A DNA stretch of 64,000 nucleotides from Smittia aterrima (lineage: Eukaryota > Arthropoda > Insecta > Diptera > Chironomidae), in assembly GCA_033063855.1 (NCBI GenBank), contig CP093830.1, positions 6,696,854-6,760,853 on the forward strand, written 5' to 3'. The position numbers and the translations under genes are program-made. The notes under the pieces are model-generated. The model ran no database searches, was not told the DNA's origin, and saw only the letters and a program-made list of their open reading frames with translations. This document shows positions 62,701 to 64,000 of this stretch, piece by piece (position 1 is the stretch's first letter; each line of letters opens with the position of its first letter).

Positions 62701-64000
62701 TTCACGTTACGCCTCTCAGAAGGATTTTCTGACATGGAAAAACATTTAGCAACACGACAAATGAATTTCTCTCCCGAAAAAAAAGCAATCATAATTTGTA
62801 TCGTCGTTGATATTCATTCTCTCCGTTGTTGTGAAATTAATATTTCATCTTTCCACGCTTCTCGATGCACAAGAGACTCGAGTCATGAATAAAATTCAGT
62901 TAGAGGGCTGTCGACAATGATTTAATTCACCCTCGCCAAATGCTCAAAGTGAAGGAGATTCAGGATGTGGAAAATCAGAATTGAATTAAGTAAGAGTCGT
63001 TGATGCGGTTTTTTAGCAAACAACAATTGAAATTTAAGGAAAACGACTTCTTAATCGATTCTAAATGACAATCTCGTTTAACATCCCTGAAGTGGAAGAA
63101 GAAAAATTGTTTCGTTCATGCTTCAATCACTGAAAGAAGAAAGAAAAGTTTTTTTTTTGTCGTCGTGTGAGGGGAACAAATAATATTTTCATTAGATCGT
63201 TACGCCGAGTCCATAATTTCCCATTGAGCTCATGAAATATAAATAATGTTTAGAGAATTATCAAATTAGAGGGTTTCATTGAGGATTGCTTACGAAACCG
63301 CCAGCGCCATTAACATTTCATGAATCATAATTTCGCCCACAACAATTTTCGATTGAGGATTTTAATTTGTCTTTGAGGTAAGTAAGTGAATAATTGAGTA
63401 AAGATTCGAATGGTAATCGAGTTTTAACGAGTTGGACATGCACACTTTTTTTTTGACATTTTAAATGTTTATTCAAATTCTTCTCTTTTTGTAAAAATAT
63501 TAATAACATGATAGAATAGTTTACTGATAACATTCTTCTCTTTAATTCATTGTCTTCGTACATCTACGCGCTAATCGAGAACAAATTCTTTGAATCGAGA
63601 GCGAAATATTCTTGCGCAAATTCTCTTTTGACAGCAGCACCTTTCTAATTACCTTAACATCTAACTACGGGATTTCGATTTCTCTTGCTAATTACAATTT
63701 TTTATTCACCCGAGAAGGAAAGAAGTTGTTTTGTTAGATCCAAAGATATTTAAGGATTATTCGCAGAATATTTACATTTTGGAAGAAGATCAAAAGACAC
63801 TTCAAGGAGATTACAGCAAAATATATTTTTATATCACTTCGTTTGTGTGTTTCATGCTTTTTTTTAATTAAATAGAAGACAACGAGAAGAAGATTCTGTT
63901 CATGATTGTTTGGATCATTGAGATAAACGAGAAAGAGTTTTGGTTTTTTGATTGTTGAAGCTACTCGAATATTTTATAAAAATCTGAAGCTCAATCAATC
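59744..64000. other. unplugged 3' flank and non-coding region to window end
   Basis: AATAAA at 59861-59866, 118 bases past the stop, is the likely unpg poly(A) signal. No further coding exon, RNA gene or repeat was recognised up to 64000. Only short AT-rich ORFs occur. Confidence 0.45.

Overview
This is an AT-rich eukaryotic chromosome segment with compact genes, many introns of about 55-90 bases, GT-AG splice sites and no operons. The recognisable genes (foxo, Mtl, tau, unplugged/Gbx, an R7-type RGS protein and a KLF) are arthropod developmental and signalling genes. The Mtl and Unpg proteins and the FOXO C-terminus read like those of flies. I infer a nematoceran dipteran such as a midge; the species cannot be fixed from sequence alone. 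All exon models are my own splice reconstructions. Each complete model has a length divisible by three, with splice phases that agree.

Layout. 2.2-4.2 kb (+): a secreted protein with dibasic cleavage sites and a C-terminal six-cysteine domain, not identified. 8.6-16.5 kb (-): foxo in ten coding exons, followed by about 8 kb without genes that probably holds its promoter and 5' UTR. 24.65-33.34 kb: a tandem array of four complete units of about 2.1 kb, each carrying one three-exon F-box/leucine-rich-repeat gene (-), plus a truncated fifth unit start at the right edge. 35.4-36.3 kb (+): a three-finger Kruppel-like factor, closest to KLF15, with a 24-base exon. 40.1-41.1 kb (+): Mtl, a Rac-like GTPase. 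42.5-42.9 kb (-): a possible 56-residue protein in three small exons. 44.1-48.7 kb (-): tau, with a 1.4-kb proline/glutamine-rich exon and five microtubule-binding repeats spread over small exons, including a 17-base one. 50.4-50.7 kb: two tRNA-like B-box fragments. 53.9-55.8 kb (-): RGS7-like protein with DEP, GGL and RGS domains. 57.7-59.7 kb (+): unplugged, a Gbx homeobox gene. The rest is non-coding as far as I can see.

The genes do not form one pathway; they are ordinary single-copy genes around one young, locally expanded F-box family. The observations most worth a second look are: (1) the F-box array, with mosaic copies, one diversified repeat region, two spacer types and a small opposite-strand ORF in the spacers; (2) a duplicated peptide end in foxo that makes exons 7-8 a frame-neutral cassette; (3) a 63-base stop-free intron in the DEP region of the RGS gene that could be mistaken for coding sequence; (4) a shared intron sequence between tau and the small neighbouring gene; (5) the small 56-residue gene itself.
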